A DNA stretch of 14,843 bases from the NCBI GenBank assembly GCA_900556525.1, contig USOZ01000019.1, forward strand, positions 1-14,843, read 5' to 3'. Origin of the DNA: an uncultured Oscillospiraceae bacterium. Lineage in GTDB: Bacteria; Bacillota; Clostridia; Oscillospirales; Ruminococcaceae. Each line of letters starts with the position of its first letter. Within the stretch, counting starts at the first letter, position 1. The notes beneath the pieces were generated by a model. That model was not told the origin of the DNA. It saw nothing but the letters and a program-made list of their open reading frames with translations, and did no database searches. A program made the position numbers and the translations under genes. Below are positions 13,802-14,843 of the stretch, piece by piece.

Positions 13802-14843
13802 TCAGAGCGTGGAGTGGCAGGTTCTCGAAATAACGTCGAGCTGCTGCTCTCTCGTCAGGTCGATAAACTTAACCGCATAGCCCGATACGCGGATAGTGAA
13901 GTTTGCGTATTCTTCCTTCTCGGGGTGTTCCATAGCGTCGATGAGCTTTTCCTTGCCGAACACGTTGACGTTAAGGTGATGAGCGCCCTTTTCAAAATAT
14001 CCGTCGAGAACATTTACGAGGTTTGTAACGCGCTCTTCCTCGGAATGTCCGAGAGCGTCGGGATTTATCGTCTGCGTGTTGGAAATTCCGTCAAGCGCCC
14101 ATTCGTAAGGCAGCTTTGCAACGGAGTTGAGTGACGCGAGCAGGCCGTTCTTTTCTGCGCCGTAGGAGGGGTTTGCACCGGGAGAAAGAGGTTCGCCCGC
14201 CTTGCGTCCGTCGGGCAGGGAAGCTGTAGCCTTACCGTATACAACGTTGGAAGTAATGGTAAGGATAGACGTTGTAGGCTCGGAATCGCGATAGGTGTGG
14301 CACTGCTTGAGCTTCTTTAAGAATGTTCCGAGAAGCCATATCGCAATATCGTCCGCGCGGTCGTCGTCGTTTCCGTAACGCGGGAAGTCGCCCTCGGTCT
14401 CAAAGTCAACGACAATTCCGTCCTCGTCGCGTATCGTCTTTACTTTCGCATATTTTATAGCGGAAAGCGAATCGACAACGTGCGAGAAGCCCGCGATACC
14501 CGTTGCGAACGTGCGTCTTACGTTTGTGTCGATAAGCGCCATTTCCGCAGCTTCGTAGTTGTACTTGTCGTGCATATAGTGGATAAGGTTAAGCGTATGA
14601 ACATAGATAGAAGCCAGCCATGTCATCATCTTGTCGAACTTATCCATTACCTCGTCATAATCGAGATATTCGGAGGTGATATTCTTATAATTCGGTCCGA
14701 CCTGAACCTTTGTCTTTGCGTCAACACCGCCGTTTATCGCGTACATAAGGCACTTCGCGAGGTTCGCTCTTGCACCGAAGAACTGCATTTCCTTACCGGT
14801 CTGGGCAGCGGATACGCAGCAGCAGATAGAACGAAGAACGACT
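13802..14843 (-). CDS. pflB: Pyruvate formate-lyase, C-terminal 346 residues (5' end beyond the window)
   Basis: This glycyl radical enzyme converts pyruvate and CoA to acetyl-CoA and formate. The frame is open to the window edge, so the first half or so of the usual ~750 residues is missing. The active-site cysteine pair is visible at 14816-14821, within [20 protein letters not shown] (E. coli has ACCVS at 418-419). A third Cys precedes it where E. coli has Ala. The radical glycine is encoded at 13880-13882 in RVSGYAVKF near the C terminus. [20 protein letters not shown] and [20 protein letters not shown] are also PFL-like and separate it from glycerol or choline lyases. It is followed by its activase. 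Confidence 0.97.
   Translation of the reverse strand, partial: VVLRSICCCVSAAQTGKEMQFFGARANLAKCLMYAINGGVDAKTKVQVGPNYKNITSEYLDYDEVMDKFDKMMTWLASIYVHTLNLIHYMHDKYNYEAAEMALIDTNVRRTFATGIAGFSHVVDSLSAIKYAKVKTIRDEDGIVVDFETEGDFPRYGNDDDRADDIAIWLLGTFLKKLKQCHTYRDSEPTTSILTITSNVVYGKATASLPDGRKAGEPLSPGANPSYGAEKNGLLASLNSVAKLPYEWALDGISNTQTINPDALGHSEEERVTNLVNVLDGYFEKGAHHLNVNVFGKEKLIDAMEHPEKEEYANFTIRVSGYAVKFIDLTREQQLDVISRTCHSTL

Noticed and set aside
12969..14843. A different glycyl radical enzyme system (glycerol or choline lyase type)
   Set aside because: The Cys-Cys-Val pair and RVSGYAVKF context are those of pyruvate formate-lyase, and the activase lacks the extra ferredoxin cysteine clusters.

Overview
The window looks like a chromosomal segment of an anaerobic Firmicute of the class Clostridia, perhaps a Ruminococcus/Oscillospiraceae-type gut bacterium. 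The reasons are a V/A-type ATPase operon, pyruvate formate-lyase with its activase, strong Shine-Dalgarno sites, near-consensus sigma-A promoters, and moderate GC with free use of AUA. The exact taxon is an inference. No tRNA, rRNA, CRISPR array or transposase gene was seen.

Region 1 (1-3611, minus strand) is a compact four-gene cassette for making a CMP-activated nonulosonate (sialic-acid-like or KDN-like sugar). In transcription order it encodes a sialate synthase-type condensing enzyme without the usual C-terminal SAF domain, a KdsC-like HAD phosphatase, a CMP-nonulosonate cytidylyltransferase, and a Gfo/Idh/MocA oxidoreductase. The first three genes overlap or touch, and the fourth follows after 6 bases. 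A perfect consensus promoter (TTGACA, 17 bp, TATAAT) drives the set. The condensing enzyme resembles the eukaryotic-type 9-phosphate synthases, and a phosphatase lies directly behind it. A 9-phosphate route (condense, dephosphorylate, activate with CTP) is therefore the best reading; the exact sugar is unknown. Downstream lie the decayed tail of a second cytidylyltransferase-like gene and the end of a repeat element.

Region 2 (3612-4143) is non-coding. It holds a 134-bp MITE-like element with perfect 23-bp terminal inverted repeats, a second unrelated 120-bp imperfect palindrome, and the promoter of the next operon (TTGAAA, 17 bp, TATAAT). A diverged copy of the MITE half lies at 1-55 in opposite orientation, so the nonulosonate cassette is bracketed by inverted copies.

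Region 3 (4144-12783, plus strand) is a nine-gene V/A-type ATPase operon in the order H/G-like stalk, C, I, K, F, E, A, B, D. It supplies the catalytic head (A, B), central stalk (D, F, C), peripheral stalks (E, H/G) and membrane motor (I, K). The K subunit is unusual: one c-type hairpin behind two extra N-terminal hydrophobic segments. A two-tier hairpin follows the last gene.

Region 4 (12904-14843, minus strand) is pflB (5' end cut by the window edge) followed by pflA, convergent with the ATPase operon. A hairpin lies between pflB and pflA, and a terminator-like hairpin lies after pflA. Together they make and switch on pyruvate formate-lyase, the fermentative enzyme giving acetyl-CoA and formate.
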